DNA of 28,506 bases from Pelotomaculum sp. (GCA_022839445.1 JALHFC010000044.1:3760-32265), one strand, 5' to 3'; positions 16,514 through 24,789 are shown, counted from the first letter of the stretch. Numbers and translations are program-made. The notes: generated by a model from the letters alone, not told the origin.

Positions 16514-17960
16514 AAATGCGAGGTGTTGGCGCTTGGACAGGCAGCAATTAGCCGCGGAGCTAAAAAAGATATTCCCGGCGGAGCGTGTGTTAACGGGAGA
16601 ACTGGAACGAAAGGTATATAGCTACGACAGCTCTTTTTATGCCAGGTTCCACAGCTTTGTGCCCGACGCAGTGGTGCTGCCCCGCGCCACCGGAGAAGTT
16701 TCCGCAGTAATGCGCTTGGCTTTGAAGCATGGCCTGCCGGTTGTCCCCCGTGGCGCAGGGAGCGGGGAAACTTGCGGCTGCCTGGCCGTGCGGGGTGGGA
16801 TTGTGCTGGACCTGTCCAGCTGGGACACCATTGAAGAGATAGATGCCGCCAACATGCAGGTATTTGCCCGTCCGGGAGTGGTCCACTATAATCTAAACGA
16901 GAGCCTGGCAGGCTACGGCCTGTTTTTTCCACCGGATCCTGGCAGCACCCGCATGTGTACAATCGGCGGCATGGTGGCAAACAACTCCAGCGGCCTTAGG
17001 GCAGTAAAATATGGCGCCACGGAGCAGTATGTACTCGGCCTTGAGGTAGTGTTACCGGACGGCCGGGTAATCCAAACCGGCGGCGTCAACTGCCGGGCCG
17101 TGAAAAACGTATCCGGCCTGAACCTCACCAAATTATTCGTGGGCTCAGAAGGCGTCCTCGGCGTCATCACCCGGGTCAGGCTGCGGGTCTGGCCGCGCCC
17201 GGTGGCCCGCGGCATTGCTATGGCGGTTTTCGCCGATTTGGAAGAGGCGCCCGCGACAGTGCTAGATGTCTACCGTTCCGGAATCTTGCCTTCCGGTATC
17301 GAAATATTGGACTCCTCCGCTATTCGCGCCGTCAATATGTACAACCCCGCCATCAACCTCCCCGAAGCTGAAGCCATCTTGCTCTTTGAAGTCGACGGTA
17401 ACCCGGCCGGGGTGGAATGGGAGGGCCGGAAAATTGCGGAGATCGCCGGCAAGCGCGCCGTATCCGTGGAATGGACCACCGACCGGGAGCGTATGGCTGA
17501 CCTGTGGCGCGGCAGGAGTGTCACGGCAGTTGCCGCGGCTAGGCTCCGGCCTGACGGTAGCAGGATTTTCGCAGGCGAGGATATCAGCGTCCCTTTTAGC
17601 AAGGTGACCGAAGCGCTGCGCCGGATTAAAGAACTGGGCAGGGAGCACGGGGTCGCGGTGGTAAACTACGGCCACATCGGTGATGGAAACATCCATACCG
17701 CCCCGGTGATCAACCTGGAAAGCCGGGAAGAAGTGGAGCAGGCAAACCGCCTAGTGGACGCCATTCACCGCCTGGCTATCGAAATGGGCGGCTCCACCAC
17801 CGGCGAGCACGGGGTGGGCGCCGTCAGAAACCAGTATGCCCTTGATGAGCATGGCGAGGCGGCTAATGTCATGAGAAAGCTTAAACAAGCACTTGATCCC
17901 GGCAACATTATGAACCCCGGCAAGCTGCTGCCCCCTGAGGGGGGTTCCGGAAATGACTGA
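16494..17960 (+). CDS. glcD: FAD-linked glycolate/D-lactate oxidase subunit (GlcD-like)
   Basis: Flavoprotein of the VAO/FAD_binding_4 family that oxidises 2-hydroxy acids such as glycolate or D-lactate. It has 488 residues. The FAD-binding PP-loop region shows PDAVVLPRATGEV, VVPRGAGSGETCGC (about 82-95) and FPPDPGSTRMCTIGGMVANNSSG. The C-terminal domain carries NYGHIGDGNIH (metal/substrate His pair), TTGEHGVG and NIMNPGKLLPP. It overlaps ykoP at its 5' end and the Fe-S subunit by 8 bases at its 3' end. The usual physiological role is carboxylate oxidation feeding electrons to the Fe-S partner; in syntrophs such pairs also work with electron-transfer flavoproteins. Substrate is unresolved. 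Confidence 0.92.
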   Translation: MKQPKDKNARCWRLDRQQLAAELKKIFPAERVLTGELERKVYSYDSSFYARFHSFVPDAVVLPRATGEVSAVMRLALKHGLPVVPRGAGSGETCGCLAVRGGIVLDLSSWDTIEEIDAANMQVFARPGVVHYNLNESLAGYGLFFPPDPGSTRMCTIGGMVANNSSGLRAVKYGATEQYVLGLEVVLPDGRVIQTGGVNCRAVKNVSGLNLTKLFVGSEGVLGVITRVRLRVWPRPVARGIAMAVFADLEEAPATVLDVYRSGILPSGIEILDSSAIRAVNMYNPAINLPEAEAILLFEVDGNPAGVEWEGRKIAEIAGKRAVSVEWTTDRERMADLWRGRSVTAVAAARLRPDGSRIFAGEDISVPFSKVTEALRRIKELGREHGVAVVNYGHIGDGNIHTAPVINLESREEVEQANRLVDAIHRLAIEMGGSTTGEHGVGAVRNQYALDEHGEAANVMRKLKQALDPGNIMNPGKLLPPEGGSGND

Positions 17961-18186
17961 AGGACTTTCAAGATATAAAGAAAGCTATTTGCGCTGCGTG
18001 CGGTGCGGGCAATGCCGGTCGGTCTGCCCGGTTTTTAAGGAAATCCGTACCGAAGCGGCCTCCCCGCGGGCAAAGGTTTTCAAGCCGCCGCACTGCTTTC
18101 CCTTTGTCTTCTTTGCCAGGCTTGTTCCAACGATTGCCCCTCGGCGGTGCCCGTTCACCGGATCGTTACCGCCGCGCGCTCCTTAG
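17953..18186 (+). pseudogene. glcF: GlcF-type Fe-S subunit, N-terminal fragment (frame broken)
   Basis: Begins MTEGLSRYKESYLRCVRCGQ and shows the first 4Fe-4S cluster motif CVRCGQCRSVCPVF followed by SPRAKVF. After about residue 43 the sequence turns into an Arg/Pro-rich out-of-frame tail and stops at 18186. The real protein resumes in another frame at about 18084 with the second cluster. Comparison with the family suggests about a dozen residues (the helix usually reading like the R(G/A)K-V-x-L-A-R-A stretch and onward) were lost. The ATG overlaps the glcD stop. Confidence 0.75.
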
Positions 18187-19127
18187 CGGCCGAAAAGGTC
18201 CCTGCCCCGGTGCAGAAACTAATATTCGGCAAGGTCTGGACACACCCCACCCAGCTTAACCTGTCGGCCAAGCTGGTCCGCAAATGCCAGGCAACGGGCC
18301 TTGTAGACCTGGGCGTGGCAAAAGGCCTGCTGCCCAAAGGGTTCTCCCTCCCCGGCAGGCTACCGGACCGTCCGGCGCGGGCCTATATACCTGAAATCAC
18401 TCCTGCCGCCGGCAAGTTAAAAATGCGGTTGGGCTACTTTTTAGGCTGTTCCACCGATTTCCTGTACCCCGAAGTAGCGATATGCACCGTTGCCGTACTT
18501 TCCCGGCTTGGTTGTGAGGTCGTCCTGCCGCGCCAGCTAAAGTGCTGCGGGCTACCTCAGCAAGAGAGCGGCGAAACAGGCGCTGCCGGCATGCTGGCTT
18601 TATCCAATGCCAAGGCTTTTCAGCAAGCAGGCGTTGAGATCGTAGTTACCGACTGCGCTTCGTGCGCCGCGGAAATAAAAGAAAGTCCCGCCTTCGAAGG
18701 TATTCAGGTACTAGATTTATCCCGGCTGCTGCTTGAACTGATTGCCGGCGCTAAGCCCACCCTGCAAAAGGTTCAAAAGGCTATCACCTATCATGACCCC
18801 TGCCACCTGGCAAAAGCACAGGGCATCACCGGCGAACCGAGGGAACTATTGCGCCTGGCCTGCGCCGACTATAGGGAAATGCCCGGGGCCGGCGACTGCT
18901 GCGGCGGGGGAGGCATATTCTCTATATACCATTACGACGTCGGCATGGGCATCCTGAAACAAAAAATATCATCAATTAAAGAAACAAGGGCGGAAACGGT
19001 AGCGACCTTCTGCCCTGCCTGTATTATGCAGTTGCGTCACGGCCTTTGGAAGAACGGCGGCAAGGTAACCGTGGCACACCCTGTCCAACTGCTGGCCCAA
19101 AGCCTCGGCCTAAATACCAGGATATAA
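18084..19127 (+). pseudogene. glcF: GlcF-type Fe-S subunit, main C-terminal part
   Basis: In this frame the sequence reads AAALLSLCLLC, then QACSNDCPSAVPVHRIV, giving the second 4Fe-4S cluster, and continues into two CCG (heterodisulfide-reductase-like) domains: YFLGCSTDFLYPE with QLKCCGLPQ, and YHDPCHLAK with DCCGGGG plus CPACIMQL. Without the first cluster at 17953 it lacks one Fe-S centre. A GTG at 18147 could start translation but would also drop part of the second cluster. It would pass electrons from GlcD towards quinone or other acceptors. As written the gene is split; sequencing error is the main alternative to true decay. Confidence 0.82.
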
Positions 19128-19131
19128 CCCA

Positions 19132-19671
19132 TCAGTCCCGTGCCAGCAGTTTCTGCCACGGCTCTGCCCCGATCCTGTCTAGACGGCGTGACTTCCGTTC
19201 CACATCTTCCCGGATCAGGGGATTTTGCAAGAGTTCTTCCCAGGCCAGCCTTACCCTGGCCATAAAGCGCCTGTCCAGCAGTTGGATATCGCCTGCTTTT
19301 ACCAGGGGACAAATCAGGACGGCGGATTCCTCGAACCGTAACTGAAGCTCCCCCCGGGGAGTAAGGTACGGCGAGACGGGGAAGGTCCTACAGGCGAACG
19401 GCCTTTTGTTTCTGGGACATGTTCCGTGACAGCGAACAAAGTTTAATGTTCCCTGCCGGCCTGGATAATAGTTATCGTCACCGGTGGAACGCTCCTCCCA
19501 AATTAGCCATTGCTCGTCCCTGTCAAACATTATTTCTTCCCCGGGCAGCAGATACATCCCCACTCCCCTCTCCCACTCCTTGCAACAAGCCGAACCGCAC
19601 AACCGGCCGCAATCCACGGGCAAAGGCGTTATGTCATTGAGCAGCTTATATATCCAGTTCCAATCAACCAT
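19132..19671 (-). CDS. YkgJ-like cysteine-cluster protein
   Basis: A 179-residue soluble protein with clustered cysteines: DCGRLCGSACCKEW near the N-terminus, RCHGTCPRNKRPFACRTFP in the middle and LICPLV after it. This pattern fits the YkgJ/CxxCxxCC putative zinc- or iron-chelating family, whose function is not established. The start at 19671 has AGGAG with 8-base spacing; the longer reading from 19710 would only add a spurious hydrophobic stretch. It converges on the glcDF operon with 4 bases between the stops, and lies just downstream of the HtrA gene's opposite end on the same strand. Confidence 0.75.
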   Translation of the reverse strand: MVDWNWIYKLLNDITPLPVDCGRLCGSACCKEWERGVGMYLLPGEEIMFDRDEQWLIWEERSTGDDNYYPGRQGTLNFVRCHGTCPRNKRPFACRTFPVSPYLTPRGELQLRFEESAVLICPLVKAGDIQLLDRRFMARVRLAWEELLQNPLIREDVERKSRRLDRIGAEPWQKLLARD

Positions 19672-19744
19672 CCCAATCACTCCTATTAGTATCCAAGCCC
19701 AGTACCCCACTTCTACTTGCTGCTTTCTACACCTAATATTTTAA

Positions 19745-20875
19745 TCACCTGACATTTTTAGGTTTGTCGGCAATCGTAACCGTCAGCGGGAACAATTGCC
19801 GCTGGCGCACCACCAGCGCCTGCACCTTTTTGCCGACCGGTAAAATCTTGATTGCGGCCACCAATTCGTCGGCATTGTTTATCTTCTGCCCGTCAAATTC
19901 AACAATTACATCCCATTCCTTAAAGCCTGCTTTTGCAGCCGGGCTACCAGGCACTACGCCGGAAACTACGGCCCCCTCGGCCTTATTCAGCCCGAGGTAG
20001 CGCGCCAAATCCCCGTCCACGGTGCGGACCTGGACACCTACCCACGGGCGGACCGTATTTTCACTGTTTTTTAGATCCTCCAGCACTTGCTGCACCGTGC
20101 TGGTGGGAATGGCAAAGCCAATCCCCTGGGCCTGGGCGTTGATAGCCGTGTTTATTCCCACCACCTCACCCTGCAGGTTCAGGAGAGGCCCGCCACTATT
20201 TCCGGGGTTGATAGAGGCGTCGGTCTGGAGCAGGTTTTCATAATGCCGGTCCTGAACACTGATGGGGCGGCCTTTAGCGCTGATAACTCCTGTGGTCACC
20301 GTATGATCCAGCCCGTAAGGGTTGCCGATAGCAATCACCCAGTTGCCCACCCTGATTTGGTCGGAACTGCCCAGATTTAGGAAAGGAAGGTCCCTACCAG
20401 CGTTTATTTTCAACAAGGCCAAATCCAGATCATAATCGGCGCCAATTACTTTTGCCTCCAGTCCTTGTTCAAAACCAGTTACAGTAACAGTGATTTTTGT
20501 AGCGCCGTCGATAACATGCTCATTGGTTAAAATATAGCCGTCTTGTGAAATGATAAACCCCGAACCCATCCCGTCTTCCTGCCTCGGCGCGGAAGGCAGG
20601 CCGAAAAACTGGCGGAAAAAGGGGTCGTTAAACAAAGGGTTATCAGCGCCGCCGGCGCTTACCCTGGTCGATATCTTTACCACTGCAGGGCTAGACAGAG
20701 ATACAACATCGGCCACGGTATCGGGGCCCACGCCGGGAAGCATATCCCCTCCCGCCGCCCCGCCCTGTAATTCCTGAGATGACTTTTTGCCCGGGGAACA
20801 ACCCCCGCTAAACATCCCGGCTAGAAAAACTACTATAATAACCAGTACCATTGTTCGGCTGAGTTTAACAAACAA
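19745..20875 (-). CDS. htrA: HtrA/DegP-type serine protease with one PDZ domain
   Basis: Envelope quality-control protease. From a TTG start at 20875 (GGGGGGAAGG just upstream) it has 376 residues; an alternative TTG at 20905 adds ten. A hydrophobic export segment (TMVLVIIVVFLAGMF) ends near SGGCS, possibly a lipobox or only an anchor. The trypsin-like domain carries the triad His in LTNEHVID, Asp in DYDLDLALL and Ser in NPGNSGGPL. One PDZ domain follows (RPWVGVQV, VVSGVVPGSPAAKAGFKEWD, IVEFDGQKIN). Expected role: degrading misfolded surface or secreted proteins. A monocistronic unit appears likely, with a stress-protein gene divergent upstream. Confidence 0.93.
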   Translation of the reverse strand: MFVKLSRTMVLVIIVVFLAGMFSGGCSPGKKSSQELQGGAAGGDMLPGVGPDTVADVVSLSSPAVVKISTRVSAGGADNPLFNDPFFRQFFGLPSAPRQEDGMGSGFIISQDGYILTNEHVIDGATKITVTVTGFEQGLEAKVIGADYDLDLALLKINAGRDLPFLNLGSSDQIRVGNWVIAIGNPYGLDHTVTTGVISAKGRPISVQDRHYENLLQTDASINPGNSGGPLLNLQGEVVGINTAINAQAQGIGFAIPTSTVQQVLEDLKNSENTVRPWVGVQVRTVDGDLARYLGLNKAEGAVVSGVVPGSPAAKAGFKEWDVIVEFDGQKINNADELVAAIKILPVGKKVQALVVRQRQLFPLTVTIADKPKNVR

Positions 20876-21156
20876 AATCCTTCCCCCCTCGATCATCAAA
20901 AACAAAGATTTATTTCTTCTTGCCTTGTGCTTTTTCCTGCCTAAAGGGATTGCAGAACACCCTGCATACTAGTTATAATTTTGCCGTTTTGCCAGAGGTT
21001 TTATCTAAAAAATATGCGTTACACTAGAAATATTATTTTAACACCGGGCATGCCAGATTGTTTGCCTGCCTTACGGTTATCTCGGCAGGAATTTAGCTAT
21101 TATTTGAAGAAATCCTACATAGCCTATATAGCTTATAAAAAAGGAGTGTCAGTTCA

Positions 21157-21567
21157 ATGTATAAAAAAATCCTTATCCCTATTGACGGTTCGGAGCAATC
21201 TACGGAGGCGGCCCTCCAGGGAGCGGAGTTGGCGCAAATAATTGGGGCAACAGTTACCCTGTTTCATGTTGTACCCGTGTTACCGGTGGATCGGTTCCGC
21301 AGCATCGTCATCGATGAGATTAAAGTACAAGGAAAGGAGATACTTAAGCAAGCCGAACAAGACATAGCCAAGTTCGAAGTCCCCGTAGACACGGACATGG
21401 TTCCCGGTCACCCTGCCGACGCCATTGTTTTGAAGGCCCGGCTTGAAGAATATGACTTGATCATTATGGGAAGCAAGGGACTCGGGGCCGTAAAAATCTA
21501 CCTTTTGGGCAGCGTCAGCAGCACGGTATCCAAGCACGCCCATTGCTCCGTTTTAATTGTGCGCTAA
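21157..21567 (+). CDS. Universal stress protein (UspA family)
   Basis: A 136-residue single-domain Usp with the typical start MYKKILIPIDGSEQSTEA and the C-terminal nucleotide-binding pattern MGSKGLGAVKIYLLGSVSST (G-2x-G-9x-G-S/T), so it belongs to the ATP-binding class. The ATG has AAAAAAGGAG at 10 bases. The upstream 280-base gap to htrA, transcribed the other way, must hold its promoter; a 6-bp stem CCTGCC/GGCAGG near 21067-21092 is the only visible feature there. Function is general stress survival; the precise signal is unknown. Confidence 0.92.
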   Translation: MYKKILIPIDGSEQSTEAALQGAELAQIIGATVTLFHVVPVLPVDRFRSIVIDEIKVQGKEILKQAEQDIAKFEVPVDTDMVPGHPADAIVLKARLEEYDLIIMGSKGLGAVKIYLLGSVSSTVSKHAHCSVLIVR

Positions 21568-21617
21568 AGAAACGGGTTAAATGGTCGTTTTCATAACAAT
21601 TTATGCAATAAAGATGG

Positions 21618-21623
21618 TATAAT
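21618..21623 (+). promoter_or_regulatory. Probable -10 element for the hypothetical gene at 21675
   Basis: A perfect TATAAT lies 52 bases before the GTG start. No convincing -35 sits at the right distance, so this is a partial match. Confidence 0.4.
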
Positions 21624-21674
21624 AGATGCATCAACATAATCAGTCAAGTAGCTACTAAAGGGGGTTGCACACCG

Positions 21675-22034
21675 GTGATCCGTGTAGATCTGGCAAAAAG
21701 ACTGGCAAAACATTTGCCGTGGGAGCCAAAGGTGGGGGATCTTACCATTGTTTACGGTGAAATGGGAGAGGAAATCATTGAGCCTATCGTCCTTAGGCAT
21801 GAAAAGGAAAAGAAAATTGTCCTGTCCCTGCGTGATGTAGGCGACCTGGTCTGGCTTCCCCGCCTGCCGATGCTGCTTTATGAATTAAAAATACGGTCCG
21901 TGAAAGGATTTTCACTAATTTACGACAAGGATAAAGATATGTGGCACTATCAAGATGAGAGGATGGAGACCTCCGCAGACAACCCGGATGACACCGCGGC
22001 TATGGCCTTGTTAAACTTGCTGGAAAAGGAATGA
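21675..22034 (+). CDS. Conserved-looking hypothetical protein, 119 residues
   Basis: I do not recognise this protein. It starts with GTG (AAAGGGGG about ten bases in front) and reads MIRVDLAKRLAKHLPWEPKVG, then a beta-rich middle (IVLSLRDVGDLVWLPRLPMLL, ELKIRSVKGFSLIYDK) and an acidic tail. There is no membrane segment, signal peptide or metal motif. Codon use and composition look like those of real neighbours, and it has its own -10 element. It lies between usp and tRNA-Leu on the same strand. Confidence 0.75.
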   Translation: MIRVDLAKRLAKHLPWEPKVGDLTIVYGEMGEEIIEPIVLRHEKEKKIVLSLRDVGDLVWLPRLPMLLYELKIRSVKGFSLIYDKDKDMWHYQDERMETSADNPDDTAAMALLNLLEKE

Positions 22035-22107
22035 TGTGGATGGAAATAAACTTACACATCACCTTTTAAGGCTTCCGGCTTTTAGGCACGCAGCTATTTA
22101 TAACGTG

Positions 22108-22136
22108 TTGACATTGAAACCCGGAAGTGCTAGAAT
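22108..22136 (+). promoter_or_regulatory. Sigma-A promoter of tRNA-Leu
   Basis: A perfect -35 TTGACA (22108-22113), a 17-base spacer and a TAGAAT -10 (22131-22136) lie 28 bases before the tRNA gene. This is the best vegetative promoter match in the window. Confidence 0.8.
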
Positions 22137-22163
22137 AACTTTGCGTTATTTGCACTAATAATT

Positions 22164-22253
22164 GCCCGAGTGGCGGAACTGGCAGACGCACAGGACTTAA
22201 AATCCTGCGGTCATTATATGACCGTACCGGTTCGATTCCGGTCTCGGGCACCA
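22164..22253 (+). tRNA. tRNA-Leu (anticodon UAA)
   Basis: Acceptor arms GCCCGAG and CTCGGGC pair perfectly, followed by A and an encoded CCA. The anticodon stem CAGGA/TCCTG encloses the loop CTTAAAA with anticodon TAA at 22198-22200, reading UUA leucine codons. A long variable arm (class II tRNA) and the TTCGATTCC T-loop are present. It has its own promoter and terminator. Confidence 0.97.
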
Positions 22254-22260
22254 TAAATAA

Positions 22261-22294
22261 AGGCTTCCAGCGTTTTGGAAGCCTTTTCCTTTTG
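22261..22294 (+). terminator. Rho-independent terminator of tRNA-Leu
   Basis: AGGCTTCCA (22261-22269) pairs with TGGAAGCCT (22276-22284) around a 6-base loop and is followed by TTTCCTTTTG. Confidence 0.85.
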
Positions 22295-22295
22295 C

Positions 22296-22805
22296 GTTTT
22301 TTATGCGTTTTGGTGCCAAAATAGTCACATACATTTTGTGGCAGTTAATTATTGGACAAAACACCTACCAGTTTGTCGGTAGCGTCCCGCTACATTCCCG
22401 AGGCGTAAGTCCAGGGCGTTATTTCACGAGTTCATTGCACAAAAATAAGGGAGTGTGGGAATAAAGGGTTCCTACCTTAAAATTTTTCTTATTAAATCAG
22501 ATGTAATTTGTATCCTTTCGTCAACTTCACTGAATAAATCATCGTGGGGGATAAACATACCACTATAGTATAGCTTTGTTATTACCCCCTCTTGTTTGGC
22601 AGCTCTAATTGCCGGAAGGAAATCGCTGTCTCCGGTTACTATGGCTGCATGTGTGATTCTTTGCTTTGAAGCAAGAAGAACCATGTCTATTAGTCTCTAT
22701 ACTTGCTAGAATCTTGCAGGATTTTCTAACAAAAGGTCGAATTAACGTTTAGATATGACTGGCAAAAGACCTTTTTTTGGTGATTTTAAAAGGTGTATTA
22801 CATTT
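22296..22805. other. Decayed stretch downstream of tRNA-Leu
   Basis: About 500 bases with no intact gene. It contains a minus-strand NYN-domain remnant (22472-22696) and a small hairpin GTAGCG/CGCTAC near 22378-22392. The first part, on the minus strand, reads TILAPKRIKNAK, which faintly resembles the tail of tRNA-targeting integrases; that is only a suggestion. The position next to a tRNA gene fits an old integration site. Confidence 0.5.
22472..22696 (-). pseudogene. NYN/LabA-type PIN-like domain fragment
   Basis: The frame reads RLIDMVLLASKQRITHAAIV, then TGDSDFLPAIRAAKQEG and ends with SEVDERIQITSDLIRKILR. The DMVLLA...TGDSDF pattern is the middle and second acidic site of NYN (PIN-like RNase) domains. 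The N-terminal third with the first catalytic Asp is absent; a stop codon lies four codons before the ATG. I treat it as a gene remnant in a decayed island. Expression from ATG 22684 would give 70 residues without a full active site. Confidence 0.72.
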
Positions 22806-22896
22806 TCCGAGCTTGGTGACCTGAAGCCTCAAGGCATTGGCACCGGGCCTTTATAGTGCGGCTGGAAACTGCTTTGCCTCCATGTTTGGAAAGGAG
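22806..22896 (+). ncRNA. Structured leader, candidate Moco-family riboswitch
   Basis: The 3' part reads CTTTGCCTCCATGTTTGG followed by AAAGGAG. From memory, the Moco riboswitch in front of E. coli moaA ends with a closely similar GCCTCC...TGGAAAGG pattern. The region is rich in short complementary blocks (GCCTCAAGGC; GCGG/CTGC with GGAAA). A strong terminator follows at 22921, the layout of a transcription-attenuating riboswitch. No molybdenum or tungsten cofactor gene follows directly; the next gene encodes a surface protein. The class assignment is tentative and needs a covariance-model search. Confidence 0.5.
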
Positions 22897-22920
22897 ATTC
22901 TGGATATTTACCTAATAGGA

Positions 22921-22955
22921 CCGGATTTGATTTCCTGCACAATCCGGCCTTTTTC
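22921..22955 (+). terminator. Terminator after the structured leader
   Basis: CCGGATT (22921-22927) pairs with AATCCGG (22941-22947) around a 13-base loop, followed by CCTTTTTC. Placed 24 bases after the candidate aptamer and about 100 before the next gene. Confidence 0.75.
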
Positions 22956-23059
22956 ATTTACCGGGGCGGGAGAGACGTATTATCTTATTTTATTAAACGG
23001 GGCAAAAGTTTTTCTATCCCGGCTCCCGTCCATTGGGCAGGTTTTAACGCGGAGGTGAT

Positions 23060-24637
23060 GTGCGGGCTAATATTTTTATCATTATCAAAATTATGAAGGG
23101 AAGTGAAGGGAAGTTGAAATTATCCAGACGGAGGCTGGCAGTGCTACTGGCAGTGGTCGGTTGTTTCTTTATGTTCAGCGCCGCCGGAGCGGCTCCGGCT
23201 GCTGAGCCGGCGACGGACATACCGCTCAATATAACCACCAAGTCCACCAGCCTGGTGCCGGGAGAGCTGGCCAAGTATATTCTGGTTTTAGAAGCTGAAC
23301 AGGCCATTGATATGCCGCTGGGAACTGTGATCAAGGTTGATTTCCCCAAGCAGGCCAAGCTACACAAGGACGACGTTGAAAGTGCAGATCCTGGATGTAC
23401 CTTGGCCAATGTCCAGTTCAAAAACTCGAATGCTGACAAGTATTCAGTGTTGCGTGGACCCGTGGAAGTGAACGCCAATACGTTCACTCTTACGGTTGAA
23501 AATGCCTCCGGCACGGTTAATGCCGGGGTAAAAGCTTATTTGGTCATCCCCGGGGTGATCAACAAGGTTCCCAAGGACGGAGGGGGCCTCAACAACAAGA
23601 TAACCGTTACCATTACCAATCCCGACGGCCAAATTTATACAGGCGTTGATCAATCTACGTTGGGGTACGCGCCGGCAACGGCGCCTGCCGGGCTCACCGT
23701 GAATGCTACCGGCTCGTCGCAGGTGGACGCCTCCTGGAGCGCGGTGGAGGGCGCCACCCGCTACCAGCTGTTGTACTCGTGCGAAAAAGATGGAACGTAT
23801 ATCCTAGCCTGTGACAGCAGCAGTGAACCGGAAACACCGGACACCATGTGGGACCTCACCGAGACTGCTTACATCTTCACCGCGGAAGGCAATGGCGGCC
23901 TGGAGGGAGGCAATACCTATTATTTCAAGGTAAGTGCCGGGAATGAGTACGGTTACGGGCCGAAATCCGACGCGGTGGCGGTGGAGACTCCCGTGGTCAA
24001 ACCGGTGAGCTATAATCCAACCCGGTGGGCCAACGGTGTGCCGGTAGACGCTCAAATCAGCGTTGTGCTGAATCATACCGTCAATGTCCCCGTCAAGAAA
24101 TGGGTAACCCTATCTGAACAGGCCAGCGATGATCCGGTAGATATGACGGTTACAGCCAATGGCAATACGGTAAACATCATCCCGGCGGCTCCTCTGCAGA
24201 CCGGGACTGTCTACCAGGTGGTCATCTATGACAAAGCACTGACCAAAACCGGCAATGAACTGGTTTACAATAAGTCCTTTACCTGGAGATTCAAGACAGC
24301 GGGCGAACCCCCGGCAGCCAGCGCCACACCGCTTACTGTATACGACCTGCGTGATGTAGACAGCAACAAAACCTGGACTGTCAAATTCAACCGGCCGGTG
24401 GATCACACCACGCTGAATGCGAATATTATGGTATCCAGGGAGGCAATTGTAAAAATTCCGCTAAGTGTTGAATTAATCCAGGCCCAGCAGGATACGGTGC
24501 TGGTTGAACCACCGGCCGGCGGGTATCAGCCCGGCGTTTACCTGCTGGAGATTTCCAAAAACATAAAGGCGACAGACGGGAGCCCCCTGGCCAAAGCGGT
24601 AATGTTGCCCTTTATCATAGCGGGAGAAGGAATGTAA
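23060..24637 (+). CDS. Secreted surface protein with fibronectin type III and Ig-like (Big_5) domains
   Basis: A 525-residue exported protein. A basic segment LKLSRRR and the hydrophobic core LAVLLAVVGCFFMFSAAGA form a signal peptide, cleaved probably after AGA-APA. Residues about 45-200 form a beta-rich domain; a fibronectin type III domain follows (PAGLTVNATGSSQVDASWSA to TYYFKVSAGNEYGYGPKS, about 205-310), then two Big_5-like domains (NPTRWANGVPVDAQISVVLN and LTVYDLRDVDSNKTWTVKF). No sortase or S-layer-homology motif is seen. GTG 23060 follows GGAGGTGAT closely; ATG 23093 is an alternative, overlapping the stop of a 12-codon ORF. It is the first gene after the candidate riboswitch. Confidence 0.8.
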   Translation: MRANIFIIIKIMKGSEGKLKLSRRRLAVLLAVVGCFFMFSAAGAAPAAEPATDIPLNITTKSTSLVPGELAKYILVLEAEQAIDMPLGTVIKVDFPKQAKLHKDDVESADPGCTLANVQFKNSNADKYSVLRGPVEVNANTFTLTVENASGTVNAGVKAYLVIPGVINKVPKDGGGLNNKITVTITNPDGQIYTGVDQSTLGYAPATAPAGLTVNATGSSQVDASWSAVEGATRYQLLYSCEKDGTYILACDSSSEPETPDTMWDLTETAYIFTAEGNGGLEGGNTYYFKVSAGNEYGYGPKSDAVAVETPVVKPVSYNPTRWANGVPVDAQISVVLNHTVNVPVKKWVTLSEQASDDPVDMTVTANGNTVNIIPAAPLQTGTVYQVVIYDKALTKTGNELVYNKSFTWRFKTAGEPPAASATPLTVYDLRDVDSNKTWTVKFNRPVDHTTLNANIMVSREAIVKIPLSVELIQAQQDTVLVEPPAGGYQPGVYLLEISKNIKATDGSPLAKAVMLPFIIAGEGM

Positions 24638-24646
24638 AATACCAGC

Positions 24647-24681
24647 CAAGGAAGCAGAGGGACGCTTCTCCTGCTTCCTTG
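24647..24681. repeat. Inverted repeat with 11-bp arms after the surface-protein gene
   Basis: CAAGGAAGCAG (24647-24657) is the reverse complement of CTGCTTCCTTG (24671-24681), with a 13-base loop. It begins 9 bases after the stop codon. The GGAAGC/GCTTCC arms recall the 12656 palindrome family. It could also stop transcription, though no T-run follows. Confidence 0.75.
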
Positions 24682-24789
24682 CAACACCATGATTGCGATC
24701 CACGCGTTGGCCCTGGGTTATTAACAACTAACAGAGTACCGAATTGACAAATGCCTTCATGGTTTCTCCGCGAATCGCCCCTAGCACGT

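Noticed and set aside
16405..16980. 191-codon minus-strand ORF over ykoP/glcD
   Set aside because: Pro/Arg/Cys-rich, antisense to two well-supported genes.
22472..22696. Part of a toxin-antitoxin or defence system (NYN/PIN-like domain)
   Set aside because: Only a truncated domain remains and no partner gene is present, so no system can be supported.
22806..22896. Cyclic-di-GMP (GEMM) or cobalamin riboswitch
   Set aside because: The hallmark GEMM or B12-box sequences are not seen on either strand; the Moco-type 3' block is a better match.
22837..23058. 73-codon plus-strand ORF MAPGLYSAAGN...
   Set aside because: It runs through the structured leader and the terminator stem, so it is unlikely to be translated.
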